Shown in pieces: positions 7,780-16,833 of a stretch of DNA of 64,000 nt. Location: contig NZ_JPXI01000034.1 in NCBI RefSeq assembly GCF_000740675.1, forward strand, positions 99,920 to 163,919, written 5' to 3'. The notes below the pieces were generated by a model. The model was not told the origin of the DNA and searched no databases. It worked only from the letters and a program-made list of their open reading frames with translations. Within the stretch, counting starts at the first letter, position 1; each line of letters opens with the position of its first letter. The translations under genes were made by a program, and so were the position numbers. Origin of the DNA: Massilia sp. BSC265. GTDB lineage: Bacteria; Pseudomonadota; Gammaproteobacteria; Burkholderiales; Burkholderiaceae_D.

Positions 7780-8730
7780 TCAGGGCGATGAGGCGCCTTC
7801 CCTTGCCTCGTTCACCGGCGAAAAGTAAATCCGGTTCTGGCTCATCGCGACGTAGACACGGTGGCGCCGCAGGAAATCGGTGCCGAGCACCAGCATTTCG
7901 CCCGAGAGGTCCATGTTCATCAAGCGCAGGTCGACATTCTTGATCTCGAGCTCGCCGATCGACATCCGGGGCACCGGCACCTTCCAGACCGGCTGCTGGC
8001 GGTCGCGCCAGCTTTTCACCGGAGCCTCGCGCGTCGCGCCTTCCGACTCGGGGCTCAGGCCCATGCGCTGCGCGGTGAACAGGTCCACGTAGGAGTGCGT
8101 GGTGACGGTCGAGATGACGGCATTGATGTCCTGGCCGTTGATGCGGACCTTGAACCAGGGCCGCAGGTCCTTTCTCAGCGGGTGGACCTCGAAAGGCACC
8201 GAGGGGGTCTTCCGGTCCCAGTAGGCGAGCGACGCCCGCAGGCAGCCGCGCGGCTTGAAAAGCTTCAGGTAGCCCCCGGCCAGCGCGATCTCGACGTCGG
8301 TGCGGAACAGGTAGTTCGCCCCGATCTTGGCGCCGACGCCGTCGTCCTGCAGGTCGTCGACGGCGAACCAGGCATTCCTGTACTCGTTCGGGCCGAGCGC
8401 GACGTGGTCGAGACGCGCATTCGCCACCTGGACGCCGACGTAGTTGCTCTCCGAGAGATTCACCTTGACGCCGAAACCTTCGAGCGTCTTCCTGTCCAGC
8501 GAGGTCGCTTGCTGGGCGCCGGTATCGATCAGGGCCGGCACCGCGTGACCGTTGATACGCGCCTCGACGAGCGGCACCGCGTCGCCCCTGAAGCTCAGCG
8601 GCAAGGTCGACGGTTCGCCCGGCTGGCAGCCAGCTGGCAGCGCCTGGGCCGAAGCCGGGAAGGGCAGTGCAGCGAGGGCGAGGAGGGAGAAGCCGAAACG
8701 GCGGGCAAAGCAGGATACGGTGGTATGCAT
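7780..8730 (-). CDS. Exported retropepsin-like aspartyl protease family protein with a degenerate second lobe
   Basis: A 316-residue protein with a signal peptide (about residues 1-29, ending PASAQA). It contains two similar halves. The first has the aspartyl protease triad DTGAQ at 69-73 after a VEARINGHAVPALI strand, and ends with IGANYLF at 136-142. The second has VRINGQDINAV followed by ISTVTT at 206-211 where IDTG would be expected, and ends with LGTDFLRRH at 282-290. Only the first half keeps a catalytic Asp, so activity would need dimerisation, or the protein is a binding protein. The frame is open upstream to 8901, but the ATG at 8730 sits directly before the signal peptide. Confidence 0.83.
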   Translation of the reverse strand: MHTTVSCFARRFGFSLLALAALPFPASAQALPAGCQPGEPSTLPLSFRGDAVPLVEARINGHAVPALIDTGAQQATSLDRKTLEGFGVKVNLSESNYVGVQVANARLDHVALGPNEYRNAWFAVDDLQDDGVGAKIGANYLFRTDVEIALAGGYLKLFKPRGCLRASLAYWDRKTPSVPFEVHPLRKDLRPWFKVRINGQDINAVISTVTTHSYVDLFTAQRMGLSPESEGATREAPVKSWRDRQQPVWKVPVPRMSIGELEIKNVDLRLMNMDLSGEMLVLGTDFLRRHRVYVAMSQNRIYFSPVNEAREGASSP

Positions 8731-8904
8731 GGGATCAGGCCGGTTGTGGGAGCGAGCGCGATTGTACGGGTGTTTCCGGCGTAAGGGCTCGTTGTCGCCG
8801 ATACGCCACGGCCGCCTCATGGTGAAGACCCCGGTCGACTGGCTGCTGCCTGCGCTACCCCTGCCCGAAGCGCAGGCAGTGCAGTTCAGGCCGGTGCGCA
8901 AGCG

Positions 8905-9291
8905 CTAGGGCTTCCACACGTATTGGACGAGGGTCCAGGCGTCGACCGCCTTGCCCTCGAGCAGCGCCGGATGAAAACTGCATGTCGCGATCCCGGCGCG
9001 GGCCGCCTCGTCCAGGTCCGGGTAGCCCGACGAGGTGACGACCCGCGAGTCCTTGACCGTACCGTCGGCGCCGATCAGGAAGCGCAGCGTCACCGTCCCC
9101 TGGTGGTTCCGCCTGAGCGCTTCTTCGGGGTAGACCGGCGGGGAGCAGCTGTCGTACCTGATCGACCCTGGCGCGTTGGGGGCGAGCTTGACCGGCCCGA
9201 TCTTGTCCGTGCCGGCCGCGCTTGCCCATCCGGCGAGGCAGGAGAGGGCGAGGGCGGTGGCGAAGCCTGCGAATCCTTCCCTGGATGACAT
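8905..9291 (-). CDS. Small exported protein with a TonB C-terminal domain
   Basis: A 128-residue protein: signal peptide (about residues 1-26, ending GWASAA) followed directly by a TonB C-terminal domain. Recognisable parts are YPEEALRRNHQGTVTLRFLI, then DGTVKDSRVVTSSGYPDLD. It lacks the N-terminal membrane anchor, ExbB/ExbD contacts and proline-rich spacer of true TonB, so it cannot energise receptors in the usual way. Similar stand-alone domains are common in Oxalobacteraceae and their role is not known. AAAGGAGA precedes the ATG. It lies downstream of, and co-directional with, the M16 peptidase gene. Confidence 0.85.
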   Translation of the reverse strand: MSSREGFAGFATALALSCLAGWASAAGTDKIGPVKLAPNAPGSIRYDSCSPPVYPEEALRRNHQGTVTLRFLIGADGTVKDSRVVTSSGYPDLDEAARAGIATCSFHPALLEGKAVDAWTLVQYVWKP

Positions 9292-9312
9292 GCGCTCTCC
9301 TTTGTGGGATGA

Positions 9313-9340
9313 CGCATCGCCTGCAAGGACAGGCGATGCG
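9313..9340. terminator. Perfect 11-bp stem hairpin between the M16 peptidase and TonB-domain genes
   Basis: CGCATCGCCTG and CAGGCGATGCG pair perfectly around a six-base loop, just after the minus-strand peptidase stop codon. No T-run follows on either strand, so it may be a weak terminator, an mRNA-stabilising hairpin or a transcript-processing signal. Confidence 0.45.
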
Positions 9341-9363
9341 CTTAGTTACCGCTTGCTTCCGGC

Positions 9364-12213
9364 TTATTTGTCGATCAGCACCGGCTCGTCGAAGCCCAGC
9401 TCCTTCATCCGCGGCAGCTGGGTCTTGGCATCGCCCACCACCAGCCACACCATCTTCGACGGATCCAGGTACTTCTGCGACAGGGCCTGCACCTGCGGCA
9501 GCGTCATCGACTTGACGGTGCGCTCGCGGTCCTTGACGTAGTCGGCGCGCCAGCCGTACTTACTGATGTTGTCGAGCATGTCCAGCTTGGCGGAGGCCGT
9601 CTCGAAGGCGCGGGCATTGCTCTTGACGAGGAAGTTCCTGGTCGTCTCCAGGTCGGCTGCCGAGTAGGTCGGGGCATAGTCCTGCAGGATCTTCTTCACC
9701 AGCTGGGTCGATTCGAGCGTGACGTTGCTGCGTACGCCGCTGGCGATGATGAAAGGCCCGGCGCTCTTGCTGCCGGCGAAGCTCGAGCGGATGCCGTAGG
9801 TGTAGCCTTTGCCTTCACGCAGTTCCTGGGTCAGGCGCGAGGCGAAGCCGCCGCCGCCCAGGATGTAGTTGGCAACGACCGCCGGGTAGTAGTCCGGGTC
9901 GGTCGCCGCCAGCGCGCGGTAGCCGATGTGCAGCACCGACTGCTTCGCATCCGGCACGTCGACGAAATAGACCTTGCCGCCGGCCTGGCTGCCCGCGGCG
10001 GTCGATGCAGGCGCATCCGCCACGACCTTGACCGGCTTGGCCTTCCATGCACGGCTGAGCGCAGCCAGCGGGCGTGCCACGGCGTCCTTCGGCAGGGCGC
10101 CGATCACATGCATGCGCGCCACGGACGGCGACAGGTTGGCGCGGTACCAGGCCTTCAGGTCGTCGATGGTGATGGCATTGACGGTATCGGCGGTGCCGAG
10201 GATGTTGCGCGAACGGAGATCGTCCTTGCCGTAGATGAGCTTGTTGAAATTGCTGCTTGCGAGCGCGTTCGGATCGGCCTCCTGCTGGCGGATCTGGCTC
10301 AGCACGCTCTGCTTGACCAGGGCAAACTCCTTCTCGTCCCAGCGCGGCTCGAGCAGGATCTCCTGCACCAGGTCGACCGTCGCCGCGTAGTTGCGGGCGA
10401 GGGTGGTCACGCTGATGCGCACGTCCTCAAGGCGGGCGAACACGTTGATGCTCGCGCCCAGCTGCTGGATGGCTTCTTCCAGTTCCTGCGGGGTCTTGCG
10501 GGCGGTGCCCTGCGTCATCATGCGCGCCGTCAGGTTGGCCACGCCGACCTTCTCGGGATCGTCGAGCAGCAGGCCGCCGTCGACGGCGATGTCGAACTGC
10601 ACCAGCGGCACTTCCTTGTTCTCGATGCCGTAGACGCGCATGCCGTTGGCGAGCCTGGTGTCCCATACCCGCGGTACCTTCACGCTTGGTGCCGCGCCGT
10701 AGGGCGGTTCCTTGCTGCGGTCGAAGCTGGACGGGGTGCGGGTGTAGTCGGCGTTCGCGCTCGGGTCGACCGCGCCTTCCGCTCCCTGCACGACCTTTTC
10801 CTCGACGACGTCGGCCTTGCCGGAACCGCGCAGGGCCAGGTCCAGCTTGCCCTTCGGGACGAAGCTGGTCGCGACATAGGGCTTGCCCTTGATGTAGGTG
10901 TCGTATACGCGGCGCACGTCGGCGCTGGTGACGGCCAGCGTCTTCCTGACGCCTTCCTCCACATAGCCCGGGTTGCCGGTCAGGTAGTTGTATTCGGCGA
11001 GCAGGGCGGATTTGCCGAGCACGCTGGACACCGAGTTGTAGAAACGGGTCTCGAGGCCGGCCTTGATGCGGTTCAGGTCGCGTTCAGGGATGCCTTCGCG
11101 CTCGAATTTGGCGAAGGCCTGCTCGACCGCAGCAGCCACCTCGTCGAGGGGCTTGCCCTCGAAGGCGCGCACGCGCAGCATGAACTGGCCCGCCAGTTCG
11201 GCCGCCTGGTTCCCGATCTGGACACTGGGCGCCAGCTTGCTGTCTTCGACCAGCACCTTGTAGAAGGGCGCGCGCTTGGTCTGCGACAGGTATTCGGCCA
11301 GCACTTCGAGCGCATACGAATCCGGATGCAGGTCCTCGACGGTCGGCCAGGCCATGGTCAGCTCGGGCAGCTTGGCGAAATTGTCTTCGTGGGCCAGCTT
11401 GACGGTCTGCTTCACCACGCCGGGACGCTTGGCCATCGCCTCGATCGGCGCGCCGCGCTTGATCTCGGAAAAATACTTCTCGACCCACTTGCGCGCCTGG
11501 GTAGGATCGAAGTCGCCCGCGATGACCAGGGTCACGTTGTTCGGCACGTACCACAGGCGGAAGAATTCCTTGACGTCGTCGAGGGTGGCGTTCTGCAGGT
11601 CGTCGAGGGAGCCGATCACCTGCCAGTTATAAGGGTGGTCGGCCGGATACAGGGCCTTGTTGATGACGTAGCGGGTGTGGCCGTAGGGGGCGTTGTCCAC
11701 GCCCTGGCGCTTCTCGTTCTTGACGACCTGCTTTTCCTTGGCCAGCACTGGATCGGTGACGGTGTTGATGAACCAGCCGAGCTTGTCCGCTTCGGCCCAG
11801 ATCATTTTCTCGAGCGCGTCCTTGGGGACCGTCTGCAGGTAGTTGGTGCGGTCCTGCGAGGTCGAGCCGTTGGCACCGGATCCGCCGATGCGCGCGCTCA
11901 TCTTGTCGAGGCCGCCCTTGCCGAGGTTTTCCGATTCCAGGAACAGCAGGTGCTCGAACAGGTGGGCGAAACCGGTGCGGCCTGCCTTCTCGCGGGCCGA
12001 GCCCACGTGCGCCGTCAGGTTCACGGCCACTACCGGGTCGGAGCGGTCGATATGGAAGATCACATCCAGGCCGTTGGGCAGGGTGAACTTCTGGTAATCC
12101 ACCTTCAGGCCGGCCGCCTGGCTGGACACCGCCGGCTTGGCGGCGTGTGCGGGGACCAGGGCGGTCGACGTGAAGCACGCGGCCAGCAGGAGGGGCAGGG
12201 GAGACATCTTCAT
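9364..12213 (-). CDS. M16 family zinc metallopeptidase, two-domain
   Basis: A 949-residue exported peptidase (signal peptide about residues 1-24) of the pitrilysin/insulinase clan. The inverted zinc motif HLFEH is at 84-88, and the third ligand is probably Glu167 in KNEKRQG. The first half (to about 480) is the active M16 unit. The second half (from about DTRLANGMRVYGIENKEVPLV) is a related fold without HXXEH, as usual. Such enzymes degrade peptides in the periplasm or outside the cell. The small TonB-domain gene lies downstream, and upstream is a decayed S41 peptidase gene, also on this strand. The start at 12213 leads straight into the signal peptide. Confidence 0.93.
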   Translation of the reverse strand: MKMSPLPLLLAACFTSTALVPAHAAKPAVSSQAAGLKVDYQKFTLPNGLDVIFHIDRSDPVVAVNLTAHVGSAREKAGRTGFAHLFEHLLFLESENLGKGGLDKMSARIGGSGANGSTSQDRTNYLQTVPKDALEKMIWAEADKLGWFINTVTDPVLAKEKQVVKNEKRQGVDNAPYGHTRYVINKALYPADHPYNWQVIGSLDDLQNATLDDVKEFFRLWYVPNNVTLVIAGDFDPTQARKWVEKYFSEIKRGAPIEAMAKRPGVVKQTVKLAHEDNFAKLPELTMAWPTVEDLHPDSYALEVLAEYLSQTKRAPFYKVLVEDSKLAPSVQIGNQAAELAGQFMLRVRAFEGKPLDEVAAAVEQAFAKFEREGIPERDLNRIKAGLETRFYNSVSSVLGKSALLAEYNYLTGNPGYVEEGVRKTLAVTSADVRRVYDTYIKGKPYVATSFVPKGKLDLALRGSGKADVVEEKVVQGAEGAVDPSANADYTRTPSSFDRSKEPPYGAAPSVKVPRVWDTRLANGMRVYGIENKEVPLVQFDIAVDGGLLLDDPEKVGVANLTARMMTQGTARKTPQELEEAIQQLGASINVFARLEDVRISVTTLARNYAATVDLVQEILLEPRWDEKEFALVKQSVLSQIRQQEADPNALASSNFNKLIYGKDDLRSRNILGTADTVNAITIDDLKAWYRANLSPSVARMHVIGALPKDAVARPLAALSRAWKAKPVKVVADAPASTAAGSQAGGKVYFVDVPDAKQSVLHIGYRALAATDPDYYPAVVANYILGGGGFASRLTQELREGKGYTYGIRSSFAGSKSAGPFIIASGVRSNVTLESTQLVKKILQDYAPTYSAADLETTRNFLVKSNARAFETASAKLDMLDNISKYGWRADYVKDRERTVKSMTLPQVQALSQKYLDPSKMVWLVVGDAKTQLPRMKELGFDEPVLIDK

Positions 12214-12344
12214 GCAATCGGATCCTTACAATAGGGAATGGGCGCGAGGCCATCAGTGCTGGATGGTATTGTAATTTCCTGATCGCTACAATCGCTGCCG
12301 AACTTTTTACTGGCTGACTTTGGCAGGCATGCACTCCATCCGCA

Positions 12345-13020
12345 GCGTATGCGGCGCGGCGCCATTGGCTGCAGCGCGACTTCGGGGCTCCACTCGAAGC
12401 CGCCCGGATTGCTGAGGTCACCGATCGTGAAGCGGGCGAACATGGTCGGCTTGTCGACGAAATACTGGCCGAGGGCGAAGGGGACGAATTCGGAGGGGTA
12501 GTTCCGGATATCGACGATCAGGCCCTTGGTGTTTGCAGCTCGTTCCATATAGCCCGGAATGTCGGCACGCTTGACAGCGCATTGCGCAGCGCAGGGCTCA
12601 GCAGGCGCGTATCGTCCAGCCACGTCAGGTTCGGCGGCAACTGGAAGTCTTGCTGGTTCCATGTCGCACATGGCTTGCAATCGGCAACCGGACCTAGCTG
12701 GACAATCCAGCGGTGCGGGATGGCGTCCACAGTTTCACGATCCTTTGCCGCCAGGAGCTCGGGGAGCAGCTTCAACAGCGCGAAGTCCCACTGGCGTTGG
12801 CCGCCGGTCACCGCGGGATGGTGATACTTCGGGAACCCCACACCTTGCCGGCCGCCGCAAGGTTCTCGACCTGCAGCGGGCTCAAGGCGTGGAGGCTGAT
12901 GCCGGAGCCGGCCTTGAAGTCGTATTCGCCCGTAGCGGCAGCGTGATCGACCTGGGCGAACGCCATCGGCGCCGCGAATACGGTGAAGACAAAGGCGCTG
13001 CGCATGAGGTGTTTGTGCAT
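12345..13020 (-). pseudogene. Decayed S41 family peptidase gene
   Basis: Three reading frames together reconstruct the N-terminal half of an S41 peptidase. Frame 1 starts at 13020 with a signal peptide (MHKHLMRSAFVFTVFAAPMA) and runs to about 12840. Frame 2 continues with FPKYHHPAVTGGQRQWDFALLKLLPELLAA down to about 12570. Frame 3 gives ANTKGLIVDIRNYPSEFVPF and EVALQPMAPR, ending near 12345. At least two frameshifts are needed. The region that should hold the catalytic Ser is absent, so the gene is both frameshifted and truncated, with the M16 peptidase start about 130 bases beyond. Confidence 0.8.
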
Positions 13021-13175
13021 GAAGCCGGCTTTCGTCGTTGCTTGGACCATTCTTGTTGAAGTTACCAGAACAAAACGGCTTGAACATCGCGGGTTATCAC
13101 TGGGCTCAACAATGCGCCATGCCATTTGCATTATCGATAAGATTGGGCCAAGCCAATCGAGGAAGGACAACGCCG

Positions 13176-13619
13176 ATGTCTTCTCAAGCCACGGTCAGTG
13201 CGAGCTACCGGAGCCCGCCAGGCCTGCTGCATACCATCCTGCTTGCCGGGTCCGTCCCCCTGTTTCTCGGCGCTTTGCTGAGCGACATCGCCTATTACAA
13301 TACCTACCAGATCCAGTGGAACAACTTCGCATCCTGGCTGCTTGCCGGCGCCGAGCTGCTCAGCGGGCTGGCCCTCCTGTTCGCGCTGATGAACCTGCTG
13401 CGGGCCAAGCGCAAGGCCGGGCGCCCCATGACCTACTTCCTGGTGCTGCTTGCAACGTGGGTAGTGGGACTGCTCAACTCCTTCGAGCATGCGAAAGACG
13501 CCTGGGCCTCGATGCCGACCGGCATGGTGCTGTCGATCGTCGTTACCGTGTTGAGCCTGGCCGCGGCCTGGCTGGGACTCGGTCCGCAAGCCGGCCCACG
13601 TCACGGGGGAGCGCAATGA
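13176..13619 (+). CDS. DUF2231 inner membrane protein
   Basis: A 147-residue membrane protein with about four hydrophobic segments, beginning after a short polar N-terminus (LLHTILLAGSVPLFLGALLSDIAYY). The pattern fits DUF2231 proteins, which often sit next to PQQ-type or sorbosone dehydrogenase genes and may contribute to a respiratory membrane complex; this role is inferred from context. The stop codon overlaps the start of the dehydrogenase gene in ATGA, indicating translational coupling. The frame is open back to 13038, but the ATG at 13176 follows GAGGAAGGA and is preferred. Confidence 0.85.
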   Translation: MSSQATVSASYRSPPGLLHTILLAGSVPLFLGALLSDIAYYNTYQIQWNNFASWLLAGAELLSGLALLFALMNLLRAKRKAGRPMTYFLVLLATWVVGLLNSFEHAKDAWASMPTGMVLSIVVTVLSLAAAWLGLGPQAGPRHGGAQ

Positions 13620-14905
13620 AGCCGTCATCCACCTTCGCATGCCTGGGCATGCTGCTCCTGCTGGGCGCCTGCAGCAAGGAAGGCGGCAAGCTGGCCCACG
13701 GTCCCGATCCCGAACTGCCCGCGCCTGAACGCGGCCTGCTGCCGGACATGAAGATCGCCGAGCCGGTGGAATGGGGCAAGCAGAAGCCGACCGTGCCCCA
13801 GGGTTATAGCGTCACCGCGATTGCGACCGGCCTGAAGATCCCGCGCCAGACCTTGGTCCTGCCGAATGGCGACATCCTGGTGGCGGAAGGGCGTGGCGGC
13901 AACGCTGCCAAGCTCAAGCCCAAGGACGTGATCGCCGGCTATATCAAGGCAAAGGGCAATACCAAGGTCAAGGGTGGCGACCGCCTGACCCTGTTGCGCG
14001 ATGCCGATGGCGACGGCGTGTACGAACTGCAGACCGTGTTCGCCGACAAGCTGAATGCCCCCTACGGCCTGGCCTTCTTCGACAACAAGCTCTACGTCGC
14101 CAACCAGGACGAGCTGGTGCGCTTCGACTACACTGAAGGCCAGACCCAGGCCGGCGGACCGCCGACGAGTGTCACCAAGCTGCCTTCCGAGATCAACCAC
14201 CACTGGACCAAGGCGCTCACGATCAGCCCCGACGGTCGCTTCCTGTACGTGGGCATCGGCTCGAACAGCAATATCACCGAGCGCGGCATGGAAGCCGAAG
14301 TCGACCGCGCCATGGTGTGGCAGGTCGATGCCGCCACGGGAGCGTACAAGCCCTATGCGACTGGCCTGCGCAACCCGACGGCCCTGGCGATCCAGCCGGG
14401 CAGCGGACAGCTGTGGGCGGTGGTCAATGAACGTGACGAGATCGGGCCGGACCTGGTACCGGACTACCTGACCTCGGTGCGCCCAGGGGCCTTCTATGGC
14501 TGGCCGTACAGCTATTGGGGGCAGAACGTCGACACGCGCGTCAAGCCGGGGGATCCGAAGAAGGTTGCCGCCGCCGTCAAGCCGGACTACAGCCTGGGCG
14601 CGCACGTCGCCGCGCTCGGCTTGGCGTTCTCGCTGCCGGCGATGGGCCCGGCCTATGCCGACGGCGTCTTCGTCGGCGAGCACGGCAGCTGGAACCGTGC
14701 CGATCCGGTCGGCTACAAGGTGATCTTCGTACCGTTCAGGAATGGACGTCCATCCGGCGAGCCGGTCGACTTCGTCACCGGCTTTCGCGATGCCGACGGG
14801 AAGACGCGCGGGCGGCCCGTGGGCGTCACCGTCGATCCGCGTGGTGCGCTCATCGTCGCGGACGATCTGTCCAATACCGTGTGGCGGGTGATCCCGAGCC
14901 GCTGA
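13616..14905 (+). CDS. Sorbosone dehydrogenase-like PQQ-dependent sugar dehydrogenase, lipoprotein
   Basis: A 429-residue beta-propeller dehydrogenase of the GdhB/sorbosone dehydrogenase family. The N-terminus is a lipoprotein signal with lipobox LGAC (Cys19). Family features are GYSVTAIATGLKIPRQTLVL, LYVANQDELVRFDY, FLYVGIGSNSNI, then VNERDEIGPDLVPDYLTSV, YGWPYSYWGQ and EHGSWNR. Relatives oxidise aldoses or sorbosone in the periplasm with PQQ, passing electrons to cytochrome c or quinone. No PQQ biosynthesis genes are in the window. It is translationally coupled to the DUF2231 gene. A frame open upstream to 12983 is not used because of the ATGA overlap and lipobox position. Confidence 0.92.
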   Translation: MKPSSTFACLGMLLLLGACSKEGGKLAHGPDPELPAPERGLLPDMKIAEPVEWGKQKPTVPQGYSVTAIATGLKIPRQTLVLPNGDILVAEGRGGNAAKLKPKDVIAGYIKAKGNTKVKGGDRLTLLRDADGDGVYELQTVFADKLNAPYGLAFFDNKLYVANQDELVRFDYTEGQTQAGGPPTSVTKLPSEINHHWTKALTISPDGRFLYVGIGSNSNITERGMEAEVDRAMVWQVDAATGAYKPYATGLRNPTALAIQPGSGQLWAVVNERDEIGPDLVPDYLTSVRPGAFYGWPYSYWGQNVDTRVKPGDPKKVAAAVKPDYSLGAHVAALGLAFSLPAMGPAYADGVFVGEHGSWNRADPVGYKVIFVPFRNGRPSGEPVDFVTGFRDADGKTRGRPVGVTVDPRGALIVADDLSNTVWRVIPSR

Positions 14906-14983
14906 GGGGCAGGGCAGCGGAGTGCATATGTATGCGGGTACAATGTTTACTTCGCTGCAACATCATATTCGCTTCACGCCGCA

Positions 14984-15553
14984 ATGCCCCATTTGAAACA
15001 ACAAGCCGCCAGACAGCTGGGCCACGTCGGGATCACGACTATCGCCTTCCTCGGCCTGAACTGGCTCAATGAGCTGGTATTCATCCAGTTCGAGCAAAGC
15101 AGCGGGATCAACTGGGTATTTCTCCCAGCCGGCATCCGGCTGCTGGCCACGCTGCTGTTCGGGTTTGCCGGATTCGTCGGCCTGCTGCTGGCTGGCTTCT
15201 ACCTCAACTTCCACCATTTCGCGTTCCAGGACGAGGCCCGCGCCGTGTATGGCGCGGTCGCCGGGGCCGGCGGGCCCTACCTGGCCTATCTGTTCGCCAA
15301 GCACTGGTTCGACCTGGGGCCGCGTCTCGGGAACCTGACAGCAGGTCGGCTCCTGTTCACCGGGGTCTTATGTGGAATCATGAGTCCCGCATTCCACCAT
15401 GCCTTCATGTGGGTACAGACCGGGCTGGTGGACTGGACCGCACTGGCGGCAATGATCACCGGCGATATCGTCGGCATCCTGATCGTGCTCACCCTCGCGA
15501 AGGGGCTGATCACGCTGACCGATCCGCGCGATGTGGATGCCCACCTCAGGTAA
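14984..15553 (+). CDS. Uncharacterised multi-pass membrane protein
   Basis: A 189-residue hydrophobic protein with about five membrane segments (VGITTIAFLGLNWLNELVF, WVFLPAGIRLLATLLFGF, FVGLLLAGFYLNF, LLFTGVLCGIMSP, MITGDIVGILIVLTLAKGL). The arrangement recalls MASE1-type sensory membrane domains, but no output domain follows. A TACAAT hexamer lies about 40 bases upstream. It is convergent with the cytochrome c genes. I do not recognise a specific family. Confidence 0.75.
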   Translation: MPHLKQQAARQLGHVGITTIAFLGLNWLNELVFIQFEQSSGINWVFLPAGIRLLATLLFGFAGFVGLLLAGFYLNFHHFAFQDEARAVYGAVAGAGGPYLAYLFAKHWFDLGPRLGNLTAGRLLFTGVLCGIMSPAFHHAFMWVQTGLVDWTALAAMITGDIVGILIVLTLAKGLITLTDPRDVDAHLR

Positions 15554-15564
15554 GAACCCTGCCA

Positions 15565-16833
15565 CTAGTCGAGCGGCACGCTGCGGTAACGGTTGACGTC
15601 CGGCGCCGTGACCTTTGCCGCCGCATTGCCCCAGCTCGCGCGCACATAGGTCAGCACGGCGGCCACCTGCGCGTCGTCCAGCTCGTGGCTGTAGGGCGGC
15701 ATCCCGTAGGGGCGCGGATTGCCGGCCGTGCCGGGAGGAAAGCCGCCGTGCAGCACCATCCGGATTGCATTCACGGCAGGCGTGAGCGTCACCGCGCGGT
15801 TGCCGGCCAGCGGGGGATAGGCCGGGGCCTTCCCCTTGCCGTCGGCGCCATGGCACTCCACGCAGTAGCGGCCGTACAGGCGCCGGCCCTCGGCCAGCAG
15901 CGGCTCGCTCGCGCGCTCGCCGCTGTCCGCCGGTGTCGTGTCCGTTGCGGGCAGCGACTTCAGGTAGGTCGCCATCGCACTCAGGTCGGAGCCGTTCAGG
16001 TGCTGCAGGCTGCGCGCCACCACCTCGGCCATCGGCCCGGTCGCCGAGCCGCGCGGCGATACGCCAGTCTGCAGCAGGGCGACGATGTGTTCCTTGTCCC
16101 AGTCGCCCAGGCCCACTTCGCCGCCCGCGGTCAAGGACGGCGCATACCAGCCGATGGTCGGAATCAGGCCGCCCGAGAGCGTGTCGCCGGCCGCGCCGAG
16201 CCGGTTGCGCGTGCTGTGGCATGCGCTGCAGTGGCCCAGGCCGTTGACCAGGTAGGCGCCGCGGTTCCATTCGGCGTCGCGTCCCGGCTGGGGCGTGAAT
16301 ACGGCCGGCCTGAAATACAGCAGGCGCCATCCGGCCAGCAGGGCCTGCTGGTCGTAGGGAAAGTCCAGTTCGTGCGGCGGGGTCAAGCGGCGCCGGGGCG
16401 CCAGGCTGCGGAAATAGGCGAACATGGCATCCGAATCGGTGCGCGAGATCCGGGTGTAGTTGGTGTACGGGAAGGCAGGGTAGAGCAGGCGGCCGTCACG
16501 CGACTTGCCGTTGTGCAGGGCATTCCAGAAGTCGTCGGCGGACCAGCGCCCGATGCCGGTTTCCAGGTCCGGTGTGAGGTTCGGGCCGTAGAGGCGGCCG
16601 AAGGGCGTGTCGAGCGCGCGTCCGCCTGCATATTCCGGGCCGCCGCGCGCGGTGTGGCAGGCCACGCAATCGCCCGCACGCGCGAGGTAGGCCCCGCGTG
16701 CGATGTTCTCGGGCGTCGGCGCCCATGCGGCGGGCGAGGTCGAGGGAATGAATTCTTCGCGCGGCCAGGCGAGGGCCGCGACCAGGAGGGCAATGGCGGC
16801 GACGACGGTCGATACCAGGGCAAGTTTTTTCAT
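15565..16833 (-). CDS. Triheme cytochrome c, dehydrogenase cytochrome-subunit type
   Basis: A 422-residue protein with a short N-terminal membrane or signal segment (about residues 5-23) and three CXXCH heme sites: Cys56-His60, Cys202-His206 and Cys324-His328. The architecture and the motif RGAYLARAGDCVACH match cytochrome c subunits of membrane-bound alcohol, gluconate or aldehyde dehydrogenases, which move electrons from a periplasmic dehydrogenase to ubiquinone. No large catalytic subunit is beside it. Its start overlaps the stop of the upstream diheme cytochrome gene by four bases. It is convergent with the membrane protein gene, not far from the sorbosone-type dehydrogenase, which could be a partner. 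Confidence 0.9.
   Translation of the reverse strand: MKKLALVSTVVAAIALLVAALAWPREEFIPSTSPAAWAPTPENIARGAYLARAGDCVACHTARGGPEYAGGRALDTPFGRLYGPNLTPDLETGIGRWSADDFWNALHNGKSRDGRLLYPAFPYTNYTRISRTDSDAMFAYFRSLAPRRRLTPPHELDFPYDQQALLAGWRLLYFRPAVFTPQPGRDAEWNRGAYLVNGLGHCSACHSTRNRLGAAGDTLSGGLIPTIGWYAPSLTAGGEVGLGDWDKEHIVALLQTGVSPRGSATGPMAEVVARSLQHLNGSDLSAMATYLKSLPATDTTPADSGERASEPLLAEGRRLYGRYCVECHGADGKGKAPAYPPLAGNRAVTLTPAVNAIRMVLHGGFPPGTAGNPRPYGMPPYSHELDDAQVAAVLTYVRASWGNAAAKVTAPDVNRYRSVPLD

Noticed and set aside
9928..12234. A 768-codon open frame opposite the M16 peptidase gene
   Set aside because: It is a shadow caused by high GC content. The translation is rich in His, Asp, Val, Arg and Gly without any domain, while the minus-strand frame gives a complete M16 peptidase.
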